Positions 27,121-35,992 of a stretch of DNA of 64,000 bases are shown here, piece by piece. Source of the DNA: Labilibaculum sp. (GTDB lineage Bacteria; Bacteroidota; Bacteroidia; Bacteroidales; Marinifilaceae); contig JAEINT010000008.1 of assembly GCA_016342745.1 (NCBI GenBank), positions 1 through 64,000 of the forward strand, read 5' to 3'. The stretch's first letter is position 1; each line of letters starts with the position of its first letter. The notes below the pieces were generated by a model. The model was not told the origin of the DNA. It ran no database searches and saw nothing but the letters and a program-made list of their open reading frames with translations. The position numbers and the translations under genes were made by a program.

Positions 27121-27870
27121 TTAGTAAAACCACAACTTTACCGCTAAAACCAATATGGTTACTAACAAAATTCTTTTGATCCACTTATCCCCTTTATTTA
27201 CAGAAAACACCGTTCCTAAATATCCTCCTATAGAGTTTCCTACTGCAAGAATTAGTGCATATTTCCAATCGATGGCATCTTTATAAATAAAAACACCAAC
27301 CGCCGCAATGGTATAAACTAAAGCTACAGTCACCTTAATACTGTTGGTTTTCACCAAAGAAAAACCATTTATTTTAGTAAGTGCCAGAATGATAATAAAC
27401 CCAATACCTGCGTGTAAAAATCCACCATAAATACCAATGAAAAAGAAACTGATTACACCCCACATTTGGTTTTTAAATTCCATTCTTTCACCCTTCGCGA
27501 TTTCTGCAGCTTTGCTATTAAAAAGAATTAAAGCAGCCACACAAACCATAACAACAGAAAGAATGCGTTTAAACAGTTCTTCATCAATATCAACAACAAG
27601 AAGAGCACCTATGGTTGATCCTATTAAGGCAGATATTCCCAAATAAATACTATAGGGATAAGAACTTACACCCTTTTGATTAAATTTTGCAACGGAAAAA
27701 CTATTTTGAGCCAAAATGGCAATTCTGTTGGTTCCATTGGCAATGGTTGGAGGTAATCCTAAAAAAATAAGAAGTGGCAAGGTTATTAATGATCCTCCTC
27801 CGGCGACAACATTTAAAAATCCTGCAAAAACACCCGCTACCACAATAAAAATTGGTTCCAATAAATCCAT
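27121..27870 (-). CDS. TauE/SafE-family membrane permease
   Basis: 249 residues with about eight hydrophobic helices. The repeated family motif is visible as AGVFAGFLNVVAGGGSLITLPLLIFLG (residues about 12-38) and FIGIYGGFLHAGIGFIIILAL (residues about 145-165). TauE/SafE proteins are thought to export sulfite, sulfoacetate or other organic anions. Here it lies between kdgK copy 1 and a GntR regulator, so its cargo may be a sugar-acid-derived anion or a sulfur compound from sulfated polysaccharide. The sequence does not settle this. Confidence 0.88.
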   Translation of the reverse strand: MDLLEPIFIVVAGVFAGFLNVVAGGGSLITLPLLIFLGLPPTIANGTNRIAILAQNSFSVAKFNQKGVSSYPYSIYLGISALIGSTIGALLVVDIDEELFKRILSVVMVCVAALILFNSKAAEIAKGERMEFKNQMWGVISFFFIGIYGGFLHAGIGFIIILALTKINGFSLVKTNSIKVTVALVYTIAAVGVFIYKDAIDWKYALILAVGNSIGGYLGTVFSVNKGDKWIKRILLVTILVLAVKLWFY

Positions 27871-28131
27871 AGTTCACCCTTTGCATTTGAAATACAGATT
27901 TCACATCTGCATCAAACAATTATCAATTAATTAAATACAAGTCTGACTTTCTCAAAGGGGCAATAAGAAATACTCCTCAAAACGAAGTCTTTCTTTCATC
28001 TTAGAGTACACAACTAGTTAGACCAAGTAAATTCTTGATTCTGTTATTAAGGAAGGTGATGATTGGCGAAATAATCTGTATGGGAATCATTTCATCAATT
28101 AGAAATTAGTGCGCTTTCACGCACTATCTTA

Positions 28132-28839
28132 CTACAATATTCTTTTACTAAACTCTAATACCTTATGCAAATGTTTCGTCATTAATAAAGCAGCCTTATC
28201 AGCATCTCGCTCTATTACAGCATCCAAAATAGCTCTATGTTCTCGGGAGGTTCCCTCCATCACTTCTTTTCCACAAACATTTTCTTTTCGATAAATCGCT
28301 AAGATATCTGGTAAAATGATCAACATCATGGTTTTCACAACTGCATTGTGGCTCGCTTCAGCAATCTTTAAATGAAATAGAAAATCTTCATTTTCAGCAG
28401 GTAGGTTATCTCTAGCCTTATCCTCATATGCTTCTAATGCTTTTTCTAATGCTTCTAAATCTTCTTCAGTTCTTCTTTCTGCAGCTGCTCGCACAGAGAA
28501 TATCTCCATGTTCACTCTAGTCTCAACTAAAGAAAAGAAATCTGGTCTCTCTATTTTCATGATATTAGAAAATAGACCTTCCATAGCTGAAATATTGGTA
28601 CCGTTAACCACAACACCCGATTGTGGATGTGTAGTCAATATTCCAAAAAACTCTAATTTTTTGATCGCATCTCTGATATAGGTTCTACCGACCCCAAGCT
28701 TTTCTGAGAGCTTTCGTTCTGAAGGTAATTTATCCCCAGGATTTAAATAGCCCGAAACAATTAAACCTCTAATCTGACGAATAATTTTATCAACAGGTGT
28801 CTCCACCTCGATCGTTTTAAAATTATCTAATAAGTCCAT
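28132..28839 (-). CDS. FadR-subfamily GntR regulator, copy 1
   Basis: 235 residues. The N-terminal winged helix-turn-helix (VDKIIRQIRGLIVSGYLNPGDKLPSERKLSEKLGVGRTYIRDAIKKLEFFGIL, residues about 16-70) is followed by an alpha-helical FCD ligand domain with candidate metal ligands (HLKIAEASHNAV and a late H-R/E pair). FadR-type GntR proteins usually repress uronate catabolic genes and are released by a sugar-acid ligand such as KDG or KDPG. Strongly similar to the regulator at 47340-48053. Its promoter overlaps a GGTA-GGACA site matching the operator in front of the paralogue, so autoregulation is likely. Confidence 0.93.
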   Translation of the reverse strand: MDLLDNFKTIEVETPVDKIIRQIRGLIVSGYLNPGDKLPSERKLSEKLGVGRTYIRDAIKKLEFFGILTTHPQSGVVVNGTNISAMEGLFSNIMKIERPDFFSLVETRVNMEIFSVRAAAERRTEEDLEALEKALEAYEDKARDNLPAENEDFLFHLKIAEASHNAVVKTMMLIILPDILAIYRKENVCGKEVMEGTSREHRAILDAVIERDADKAALLMTKHLHKVLEFSKRIL

Positions 28840-28883
28840 ACAATTAACTATTATTTCATCTTCAACAATAGCAAGTATACTAT

Positions 28884-28922
28884 TGGTAGGACAAAACTAG
28901 TTACTTTTCACCTGTTTGCAAA
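28884..28922 (-). promoter_or_regulatory. Promoter and overlapping operator of GntR copy 1
   Basis: On the minus strand, TTTG (28919-28922) and TAGTTTTG (28892-28899) are exactly 19 bp apart, a perfect Bacteroidota promoter. The next bases (about 28883-28893) form a TTTTG-TCC-TACCAAT half-palindrome like the GntR operator of copy 2. The start codon is about 45-50 bp downstream. Confidence 0.7.
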
Positions 28923-29059
28923 CTTCTACAAAGACAATTACCTATATAGCTCACAAAAACAAGGTAGAAACATTGCTTATAGCATTTTAACAAGTACAAT
29001 AAACCAAAAATAAAACCAACAAATCACTAACCTAATATTCTAAACACAACATAAGTTTC

Positions 29060-29076
29060 ACCAATTGGTCTACCAT
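29060..29076. promoter_or_regulatory. Distal GntR operator of copy 1
   Basis: TGGT-CT-ACCA (29066-29075) fits the FadR-type TGGT-N2-ACCA pattern. The overlapping ACCAATTGGT (29060-29069) is itself a 10-bp palindrome. The site lies about 230 bp upstream of the GntR gene. The remainder of 28840-29139 shows no gene. Confidence 0.6.
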
Positions 29077-29139
29077 TATATTATTAAAGTACAATTAAAA
29101 CAAATGCTTCTGCCTTTCCCTACACACACTACTGTACTT

Positions 29140-29817
29140 CTATTTTTCCTTTTTTAATTCCCTAACAAGCTTTAATGCTCGCTTTGAAGTTTGAGTTAGT
29201 TCCTCGTAACGATCATTCTCAATAATATCCTTACCAATCAATTGAGAACCCATTCCTACACAAGTTACACCTGATTTGATCCATTCTGTAAGGTTCTCTT
29301 CATCTGGAGTAACACCACCTGTAGGCATTATTGAAGACCAAGGACAAGGACCTTTTATCGCTTTTACAAAATCAGGGCCTCCCACAGAAGAACCTGGGAA
29401 TATTTTACAAACCTCAGCGCCTAACTCTTCAGCATAACTAATATCGCTTAAGCTTCCACAACCAGGCGACCATAATATTTTTCTTCGGTTGCAGACTTTT
29501 GCCATTTCTGGATTTAATACTGGAGAAACGACAAAATTTGCTCCCAATTGAATGTACAAGGATGTTGTACCTGGATCTACAATAGAACCAATACCCAGAA
29601 TCATCTCTGGAGTATTAAGAATTGACCATTTAATCAATTCAGCAAACACTTCATGAGCAAAATCGCCTCGATTTGTGAATTCAAAAACTCGAATTCCTCC
29701 ATCGTAACAAGCTTTTACAACTTTTTTACAAATCTCAATATCTTTGTGAAAGAAAACAGGAACAATACCCGTTTCTTCCATCTTTAATGCAACCTCAATT
29801 CGAGAAAACTGTGCCAT
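29140..29817 (-). CDS. kdgA: KDPG/KHG aldolase
   Basis: 225 residues, usual length for class I 2-keto-3-deoxy-6-phosphogluconate aldolase (Eda family). The product is pyruvate plus glyceraldehyde 3-phosphate. Visible: GIGSIVDPGTT, FVVSPVLNPEM, the Schiff-base Lys 138 in EVCKIFPGSSVGG, and IMPTGGVTPDEENLTEWIKSGV at the end of the TIM barrel. It is the terminal step of alginate-derived KDG breakdown. kdgK copy 2 lies 76 bp upstream on the same strand, and the DEH reductase, MFS and KdgF genes come before that, so the order of genes follows the pathway in reverse. Confidence 0.93.
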   Translation of the reverse strand: MAQFSRIEVALKMEETGIVPVFFHKDIEICKKVVKACYDGGIRVFEFTNRGDFAHEVFAELIKWSILNTPEMILGIGSIVDPGTTSLYIQLGANFVVSPVLNPEMAKVCNRRKILWSPGCGSLSDISYAEELGAEVCKIFPGSSVGGPDFVKAIKGPCPWSSIMPTGGVTPDEENLTEWIKSGVTCVGMGSQLIGKDIIENDRYEELTQTSKRALKLVRELKKEK

Positions 29818-29893
29818 TTTTCGTGTATTTTAAAAGTCGCATATCAGGCTACTTTACGGTAAATTTGTAACCTGACATGCGATAATTATATTT

Positions 29894-30931
29894 TTAACGT
29901 GCTACTCTTCCTGAAGCATCACCGTCCATTAATTTTTCTACTTCGTCTACTCCCACCTGATTAAAATCACCAAAAATGGTATGCTTAAGACATGAAGCAG
30001 CAACTGCAAAATTCAATGCTTTTTGATCATCTTCTGGCCAGGTTAGTAATCCGTAAATTAATCCTCCCATAAATGAATCACCTCCACCTACTCTATCAAC
30101 AATATGCGTAATTTGGTATGTTGGAGACTCAAAAAGAGTTTTTCCATCCCAAAGTACACCTGCCCAAGAATTGTGGTTTGCATTTATTGATCCACGTAAA
30201 GTGGTAATAACCTTCTTACAACGTGGAAATTGCTTCATAATCTGCTTAGAAACTGATTCATAAGCCGCACCTTCAACATGACCACCAGTCACATCAACTC
30301 CCTCTGGCTTAACGCCAAGTACTTTCTCTGCATCCTCCTCGTTTCCAAGAACAATATCAGTACCAGCAACCAATTCAGGCATTACTTCACCTGCAGTTTT
30401 ACCATACTTCCAAAGATTTTTACGATAATTCAAATCACATGAAACGGTAATTCCTTTTTCATTTGCTTTTTTAATGGCTTCTAGACAAACATCAGCAGCT
30501 CCTTGCGAAATAGCTGGTGTAATTCCAGTCCAATGAAACCAAGTAGCTCCTTCAAAAACTTTATCCCAGTCGATCATACCAATCTCAATCTGAGAAATTG
30601 CAGAATGCGCACGATCATAAACAACCTTACTTCCTCTGCTTACTGCTCCGGTTTCTAAAAAATAGATTCCCAATCGATCTCCACCATAAACAATTTGATC
30701 GATTCCAACACCATACTTTCGTAATTCCATGGCACATGTTCTGCCAATATCATTCTGTGGCAAACGAGTTACAAATTCAGATGTAATTCCATAATTTGCC
30801 AAAGAAACAGCGACATTTGCTTCTCCACCACCATAAGTTGCAACAAACTCAGATGCTTGATTGAATCTTTGATATCCGGGCGTTGACAAACGCAACATGA
30901 TTTCTCCGAAACTAATAACTTTCTGACTCAT
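29894..30931 (-). CDS. kdgK: 2-dehydro-3-deoxygluconate kinase, copy 2
   Basis: 345 residues, PfkB fold with FGEIMLRLSTPGYQRFNQ and DRVGGGDSFMGGLIYGLL near the C-terminus. Clearly paralogous to 26058-27089; differences include KPEGVDVTGGHVEGAA in place of a shorter loop. It acts between the DEH reductase and the KDPG aldolase of the alginate pathway. The position directly before kdgA in the same direction makes this the main alginate-route kinase. Confidence 0.92.
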   Translation of the reverse strand: MSQKVISFGEIMLRLSTPGYQRFNQASEFVATYGGGEANVAVSLANYGITSEFVTRLPQNDIGRTCAMELRKYGVGIDQIVYGGDRLGIYFLETGAVSRGSKVVYDRAHSAISQIEIGMIDWDKVFEGATWFHWTGITPAISQGAADVCLEAIKKANEKGITVSCDLNYRKNLWKYGKTAGEVMPELVAGTDIVLGNEEDAEKVLGVKPEGVDVTGGHVEGAAYESVSKQIMKQFPRCKKVITTLRGSINANHNSWAGVLWDGKTLFESPTYQITHIVDRVGGGDSFMGGLIYGLLTWPEDDQKALNFAVAASCLKHTIFGDFNQVGVDEVEKLMDGDASGRVAR

Positions 30932-31035
30932 ATTAATTTGATTGTAAAAATTAAAACAAAATTCCGGAGAGCGATTGGGAATAATACAACTCCCCGGAAC
31001 CTGCTAACCAAAGGTTTTATGAAAATACTAACCTC

Positions 31036-31797
31036 TTATATTCCTAAAGCTTGACCTCCACCAATCTGGATCGTTTCAGCTGTAATGAATGATGCATTAT
31101 CGCTTGCTAAGAAAGATACAACTGAAGCTACTTCTTCTGGCTGACCAATTCTTCCTAACATGATATTATTTTTCCAAGAAGCAAATACTTCTGGCTTAGT
31201 TGCTTTAATTTGAGCATGGAATGGTGTATCAATTGTACCAGGAGATACCGCATTCACTCTAATTCCATATTCAGCTAAATCTTTTGCTAATGCTCTTGTA
31301 ATTGCATGAACTCCTGCTTTAGATGTTCCATAAATACCAGCTCCTGGTCCACCTGCATTCCAACCTGCATTTGAAGTATAATTTATGATAGAAGCATTTT
31401 CTCCTTTTTTAAGGAAAGGAATAGCCGCTCTTGAAGCAAAAAATACAGAATCAAGGTTTAAAGCCATAACAAATCTGTAAAATTCAGTTGTCATTTCTTC
31501 AAATCTAGATCTTCCACCTAATCCACCTGCATTGTTTACCAGTAGATCAATTTTACCGTATTTCTCTCCGATTTTATTAATATTCGCAGTTACAGCGTCA
31601 TCACTTGTAACGTCAAATCCATAATACTCTGCCGTAATTCCCTCTGCAGCAAGTTCTTCTACTCTTTTAGCTCCAGCTTCATCCTCTATGCCGTTTAAAA
31701 CTACGGTGTATCCATCTTTACCTAATCTTTTTGCTACTTGGAAACCAATTCCTCCGGTTGCACCTGTAACGACAGCTACTTTTCCTTCTACTGACAT
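31036..31797 (-). CDS. SDR oxidoreductase, probable DEH reductase
   Basis: 253 residues, classical short-chain dehydrogenase. NAD(P)-binding TGATGGIGFQVAKRL at the N-terminus, NNAGG in the middle, catalytic YGTSK (Tyr 156, Lys 160). In alginate degraders such enzymes reduce 4-deoxy-L-erythro-5-hexoseulose uronate (DEH) to 2-keto-3-deoxygluconate. Its place between the MFS permease (45 bp) and kdgK supports this. Cofactor preference (NADH or NADPH) is not determined. The family has many members, so the exact substrate is inferred from context. Confidence 0.85.
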   Translation of the reverse strand: MSVEGKVAVVTGATGGIGFQVAKRLGKDGYTVVLNGIEDEAGAKRVEELAAEGITAEYYGFDVTSDDAVTANINKIGEKYGKIDLLVNNAGGLGGRSRFEEMTTEFYRFVMALNLDSVFFASRAAIPFLKKGENASIINYTSNAGWNAGGPGAGIYGTSKAGVHAITRALAKDLAEYGIRVNAVSPGTIDTPFHAQIKATKPEVFASWKNNIMLGRIGQPEEVASVVSFLASDNASFITAETIQIGGGQALGI

Positions 31798-31842
31798 AAT
31801 AATTTTATTTAAATGTTATTGTAATATTTTTAATTGATCTCT

Positions 31843-33129
31843 TTATTTTTCTACTGATTGTATATTTCTTGCGAAGAAATAAATTGCTCCAACTCCCAGT
31901 GGTACAAAAACAGCTATTGCAATAAATATTGGCGTATAGGAAACTTCTGCAACTATAGGAATTAAGAAGTTCATTACAATTACTGAGAATACTCCTACCA
32001 TTCCACCAAGACCAGCTAATGATCCTACTGATTTACCACTAAAAAAGTCACTTGGTAATGTTTGTACATTACTAATTGCAAACTGAAATCCAAACAATAC
32101 AAAAAATACAATTGCAACAAATGCTTCTGCCGAATCTGCAAACAACACAGTAGCTATTAATCCGAACAGCATGATAACACCACCAATTAAAATGGTTGTT
32201 TTCCTACCTTTATCTATTGAATTTGTTTTGGCAATAATTTTACCTGAAACATAACCTCCAGCAATACTACCAATGGCAGCACCTACATAAGGTACCCAAG
32301 CAAACATACCTACTTCTTTTACGTTGAATCCGTACACATCAAATAGGTAAATTGGCATCCAACCAACAAATAACCACCAAATTGGCTCTAAAAAGAAACG
32401 ACCAATAACAATTGCCCAAGACTCTTTATGCGAAAGAATTTCTTTTAAGCTTTTTCCTTTTGTTTCTTCTGTTGCATTTTGGTCAGCTATACTTTGACCT
32501 TCGATAATATACTTTTGCTCTTCTTCCGTAATCCAAGGGTGTTTTTTAGGCCCTGCTTTGTTAATTAATAACCAAGGAATAATCCAAATCATTCCAAAAG
32601 AACCAACAACCATAAATGTAATTCTCCATCCAAAGGCAACGAATAAAGCTGCAATAAATGGTGGTGCAATTACAGAACCAATAGATGCTCCTGCATTAAA
32701 TAATCCTTGTGCAATAGCTCTTTCTTTAATTGGAAACCATTCAGCATTACTTTTAACACCTCCTGGCCAGTTTCCTGCTTCTGAAAACCCCAATAAACTA
32801 CGGAATATACTAATGGATAGAAATCCACGTACCGTTGAATGTAGGAAAGAAGAAAGTCCCCACACACCAATTGATAATACATATCCAATACGAGTACCTA
32901 CTTTATCAAAAATCTTACCGGTAAACAACTGCCCTAAAGCGTAGGCTACCATAAATATGTTTAATATATAGCTGTAGTGATCTTTGGTTAAACCTAACGA
33001 CTGAGAAATTGAGCCATCAACATTTTCATTACCCCACATGATGGCTAGAGCACTTCTATCGATATAATTGATAACTGTAGCTAAAAATATAAGCCCAATA
33101 ATCAACCATCTTAAACCTTTTAACTTCAT
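31843..33129 (-). CDS. MFS hexuronate/oligosaccharide permease
   Basis: 428 residues with twelve predicted helices of the anion:cation symporter (ExuT-like) branch of the major facilitator superfamily. Features: WLIIGLIFLATVINYIDRSALAIMWG at the N-terminus, and the GKIFDKVGTRIGY loop-2/3 motif. The family imports hexuronates and related acids by proton symport. It stands between KdgF and the DEH reductase, so the likely cargo is DEH or unsaturated mono-uronate produced in the periplasm by the lyases. Confidence 0.9.
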   Translation of the reverse strand: MKLKGLRWLIIGLIFLATVINYIDRSALAIMWGNENVDGSISQSLGLTKDHYSYILNIFMVAYALGQLFTGKIFDKVGTRIGYVLSIGVWGLSSFLHSTVRGFLSISIFRSLLGFSEAGNWPGGVKSNAEWFPIKERAIAQGLFNAGASIGSVIAPPFIAALFVAFGWRITFMVVGSFGMIWIIPWLLINKAGPKKHPWITEEEQKYIIEGQSIADQNATEETKGKSLKEILSHKESWAIVIGRFFLEPIWWLFVGWMPIYLFDVYGFNVKEVGMFAWVPYVGAAIGSIAGGYVSGKIIAKTNSIDKGRKTTILIGGVIMLFGLIATVLFADSAEAFVAIVFFVLFGFQFAISNVQTLPSDFFSGKSVGSLAGLGGMVGVFSVIVMNFLIPIVAEVSYTPIFIAIAVFVPLGVGAIYFFARNIQSVEK

Positions 33130-33165
33130 CTTCTTTTTATTTAGTTTTTATTCAAGATTATCATC

Positions 33166-33540
33166 TTATTTTCCAAAGTAGGAAACGCCACTACCATCTA
33201 AGAAATCTTCACGAACTGGACTGAATACATCTATCAAAATTCCTTCTTCCAAACAGGTTGCAGAGTGCAATAAATTAGGAGAAATATAAACTCCATCTCC
33301 AGCCTCTACTATCTTTACGACACCATCAATAGTAAATTCGAATTTACCACTTGCACAATAAGTAGATTGTGTATGAAAATGCTCATGTGGTGCACCAAGA
33401 GCACCTTTTTCAAATTTCACTTTCACCATCATAATCTGGTTATCGTAGCCTAAAAACTGGCGTTGAACTCCACCTCCAAGATCTTCCCATTTCATCTCTT
33501 TAGACGTAAAGTATTTTTGTCTTTCGTTTTGATTTCCCAT
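33166..33540 (-). CDS. kdgF: KdgF-like cupin
   Basis: 124 residues, single cupin domain. Metal-binding residues are in GAPHEHFHTQSTYCASG (His-x-His...Gln) and the second motif near SPNLLHSATCLEEG. KdgF converts 4,5-unsaturated mono-uronates released by alginate or pectin lyases to the open-chain ketouronate (DEH). It is encoded 37 bp upstream of the MFS permease and next to the lyases, as in known alginate loci. No signal peptide is evident, so it should act in the cytoplasm. Confidence 0.9.
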   Translation of the reverse strand: MGNQNERQKYFTSKEMKWEDLGGGVQRQFLGYDNQIMMVKVKFEKGALGAPHEHFHTQSTYCASGKFEFTIDGVVKIVEAGDGVYISPNLLHSATCLEEGILIDVFSPVREDFLDGSGVSYFGK

Positions 33541-33637
33541 GATTAGCTATTTTTTTAGTAATTATTTTATTTAATAAGAGGATCAACCTCTCTCCCAATC
33601 TTATTATTTAAAGATTTTTAATTTTATCACTTGAGTG

Positions 33638-35950
33638 TTAGTACATTAATTTTTGGGTCACAAATTCATCTGTTACAATTTTTGACTTTCCTTTAATTGT
33701 ATTTCCACTTTCCACATTATTTTTCTCACCCCACAACCTAGCAACAAATCCAGATTTAATTGAAGTAAACTCGTTGTTCAAAATCTGAACATTAACAATT
33801 CCATTAGTTTTCAGTAGAATTGCATTAGAGCCAAGCTTTCCTGATCTTTTCACCACATTATTATTGAATACAAAGTTTCCGCCTATGGTAGACTCATCAT
33901 AACCACCTCTATGATAGTCAACAAACACATTCTCAACGTCACTTATCTGGTTGTTCTCAAATATCAAAAACTCTGCATTATAGTCTCCTTTATCATCCGT
34001 TTCAGAATCAAAAATGAATCCATCTACCAAGTTTTTCATTACTGAATTAACCACTTTTAAAGTATCTGTAAACGAACCTTTTTTAGATCTATAGATGGAA
34101 TGAAATCCACTTAAAGTGCAATTATCAACAAATACATTTGCAGCAATTGACATGTCTTTCGCATTAGGTTCAAAACAGTTTAGCGTTTTTGTTCCTTCAA
34201 CAATTAGGTGTTGTAAATTAATATCAACACCTGGTCCTAATTCAAAAGCTGGTGCTTGATCTGTTGATGTAAATTGCAGTCTTACCTGCTGATCTTTATT
34301 TGCAGATGCAACAACTACACTTTTGGTTACTTCAATATTTTTACTCAGCGTCAATACATCAGCGTCTATAAGGATTGTATCTCCATTATTTGCTTTTTCA
34401 AATGAAGTATAAAGTTCCTCACTCGTTTTAACAGTTACACGCTTTGCATTTGCATTACCCTTTGAAGCTACAAACCAAGATGGTCCATACTTATCTACAT
34501 TAAGAACATTGTATTTTGTATCCTTAACAGCACAAATTGCTCCTGCATGATTAGCATCACGATTATTAGAAAAAATATCGTTCTTGATTTTAGCAAAATC
34601 AAACCCATCGAACAGCTTAGCATTCGGATCAGCTACCTCAACAAATGGAATACTTGTTTCATCACTAATAGCATTCATTTCTGAAATCATAAAGCCATCG
34701 AAGCCATCTACATCATTCGTTTCACTCACATGATTACACTGGAAATCAACATCACCAGGAGTGTCGTAATATTTAACGATATCTTGACTTACTGTTTTGC
34801 TGTTGTAAATAACATTATTAGCAACAGTAGTTCGAATAGGAAGCGCAGAGCGAATTTCCGACTTTGGCAATACATCGCTCTTGTTGACATTAGAACCTAC
34901 ACTAAACTGCAATGGAGTAATACAATTTACCCAACTATTATAAGCAATTACTACATCAGTAACCTGATTGTATCTGTTTAATGGTGATTTTGGAATCCCA
35001 TTCATTACAGCAATCGCACTGCGAAACTCGTTTCCTTTTAAATTGTAGAAATAATTATTGGTAATCCAATGACCTGTATTAATTACTCTTACTCCACCAA
35101 TGTTATCAGAATTATCATCACCAATAAACCAGTTGGAATCAATAGTAGCATAATTACCATGTCTTAAAACAAGTGATCCTTCGCATTTATAGAAAACATT
35201 ATTGACGAATTTATTGAAATTTGTTTTACTTGAAATAACCTCAACCTCACCATTACATCTGTCTAAAAAGTTATCGCGAACTTCTATATATGAAGGAACC
35301 ATTGATGTGTAACTATCGCCTAATTGCATGGTTTCTCCTCGAGGGCCTCCCCTTCTTGGGCGTGGCCCAAAATAGTTATTAGCTATAAGGTGGTGACAAT
35401 TTGCATGTTGATTTCCTTTTAATTCTGCTCTAACTGTTGGTCCATTATTAGATTTACCAGCGATATAGCATGACAATAACTGATTTCGCTGTCCCCAAAA
35501 TTCAACCCAATGATCTTTTTTGGTTCTATCTAATTGCGTAAAATTCTCAATAACACAACCCACTACTTTACAATCGTAAGCTGCATTCTTTTTGTCGCTT
35601 TTAAACTGAATAACAGCATTAATAGGTGTATAACCATTTCGGAAGTATAAATCGTGAACCTCAAGAAACTGACCCGCAATTTTTAAAAATGATTGTCCTT
35701 CTAAAAAAACTTGCCCTGCAGTTTCTGCTTTTAAAACAATCGGCTTATCAGCTAAACCATTTGTTTTAAAATCTATTTCAGCATCTTTCCAAATTCCATT
35801 TGACATTACAATAACATCTCCTGGTTGAGCATCATCAATAGCTGATTTTAACTCAGCCATATTTTTCACCATATTTTCCACCTTATTTCCACAAGACGTA
35901 AGAATAAGGCTAGTAAATAAAAGTAATGTGAGAGTTTTAAACAATTTCAT
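33638..35950 (-). CDS. PL6 alginate lyase lipoprotein
   Basis: 770 residues. Lipoprotein signal with lipobox LTSC at about residue 20. The sequence is a chondroitinase-B-like right-handed beta-helix, long enough for the two-domain PL6 subfamily. The conserved catalytic pair is visible as Lys 242 (ISSKTNFNKF) and Arg 263 (LVLRHGNY), 21 residues apart as in characterised PL6 enzymes. PL6 enzymes cut alginate by beta-elimination, often with preference for MG or G blocks. Probably on the outer membrane or periplasmic face. It precedes PL17 and PL7, so it is part of a depolymerisation set. Confidence 0.93.
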   Translation of the reverse strand: MKLFKTLTLLLFTSLILTSCGNKVENMVKNMAELKSAIDDAQPGDVIVMSNGIWKDAEIDFKTNGLADKPIVLKAETAGQVFLEGQSFLKIAGQFLEVHDLYFRNGYTPINAVIQFKSDKKNAAYDCKVVGCVIENFTQLDRTKKDHWVEFWGQRNQLLSCYIAGKSNNGPTVRAELKGNQHANCHHLIANNYFGPRPRRGGPRGETMQLGDSYTSMVPSYIEVRDNFLDRCNGEVEVISSKTNFNKFVNNVFYKCEGSLVLRHGNYATIDSNWFIGDDNSDNIGGVRVINTGHWITNNYFYNLKGNEFRSAIAVMNGIPKSPLNRYNQVTDVVIAYNSWVNCITPLQFSVGSNVNKSDVLPKSEIRSALPIRTTVANNVIYNSKTVSQDIVKYYDTPGDVDFQCNHVSETNDVDGFDGFMISEMNAISDETSIPFVEVADPNAKLFDGFDFAKIKNDIFSNNRDANHAGAICAVKDTKYNVLNVDKYGPSWFVASKGNANAKRVTVKTSEELYTSFEKANNGDTILIDADVLTLSKNIEVTKSVVVASANKDQQVRLQFTSTDQAPAFELGPGVDINLQHLIVEGTKTLNCFEPNAKDMSIAANVFVDNCTLSGFHSIYRSKKGSFTDTLKVVNSVMKNLVDGFIFDSETDDKGDYNAEFLIFENNQISDVENVFVDYHRGGYDESTIGGNFVFNNNVVKRSGKLGSNAILLKTNGIVNVQILNNEFTSIKSGFVARLWGEKNNVESGNTIKGKSKIVTDEFVTQKLMY

Positions 35951-35992
35951 GTTTTTTCCTTTTATATATTTGAATTCGTTTTGCTTTCTTTA

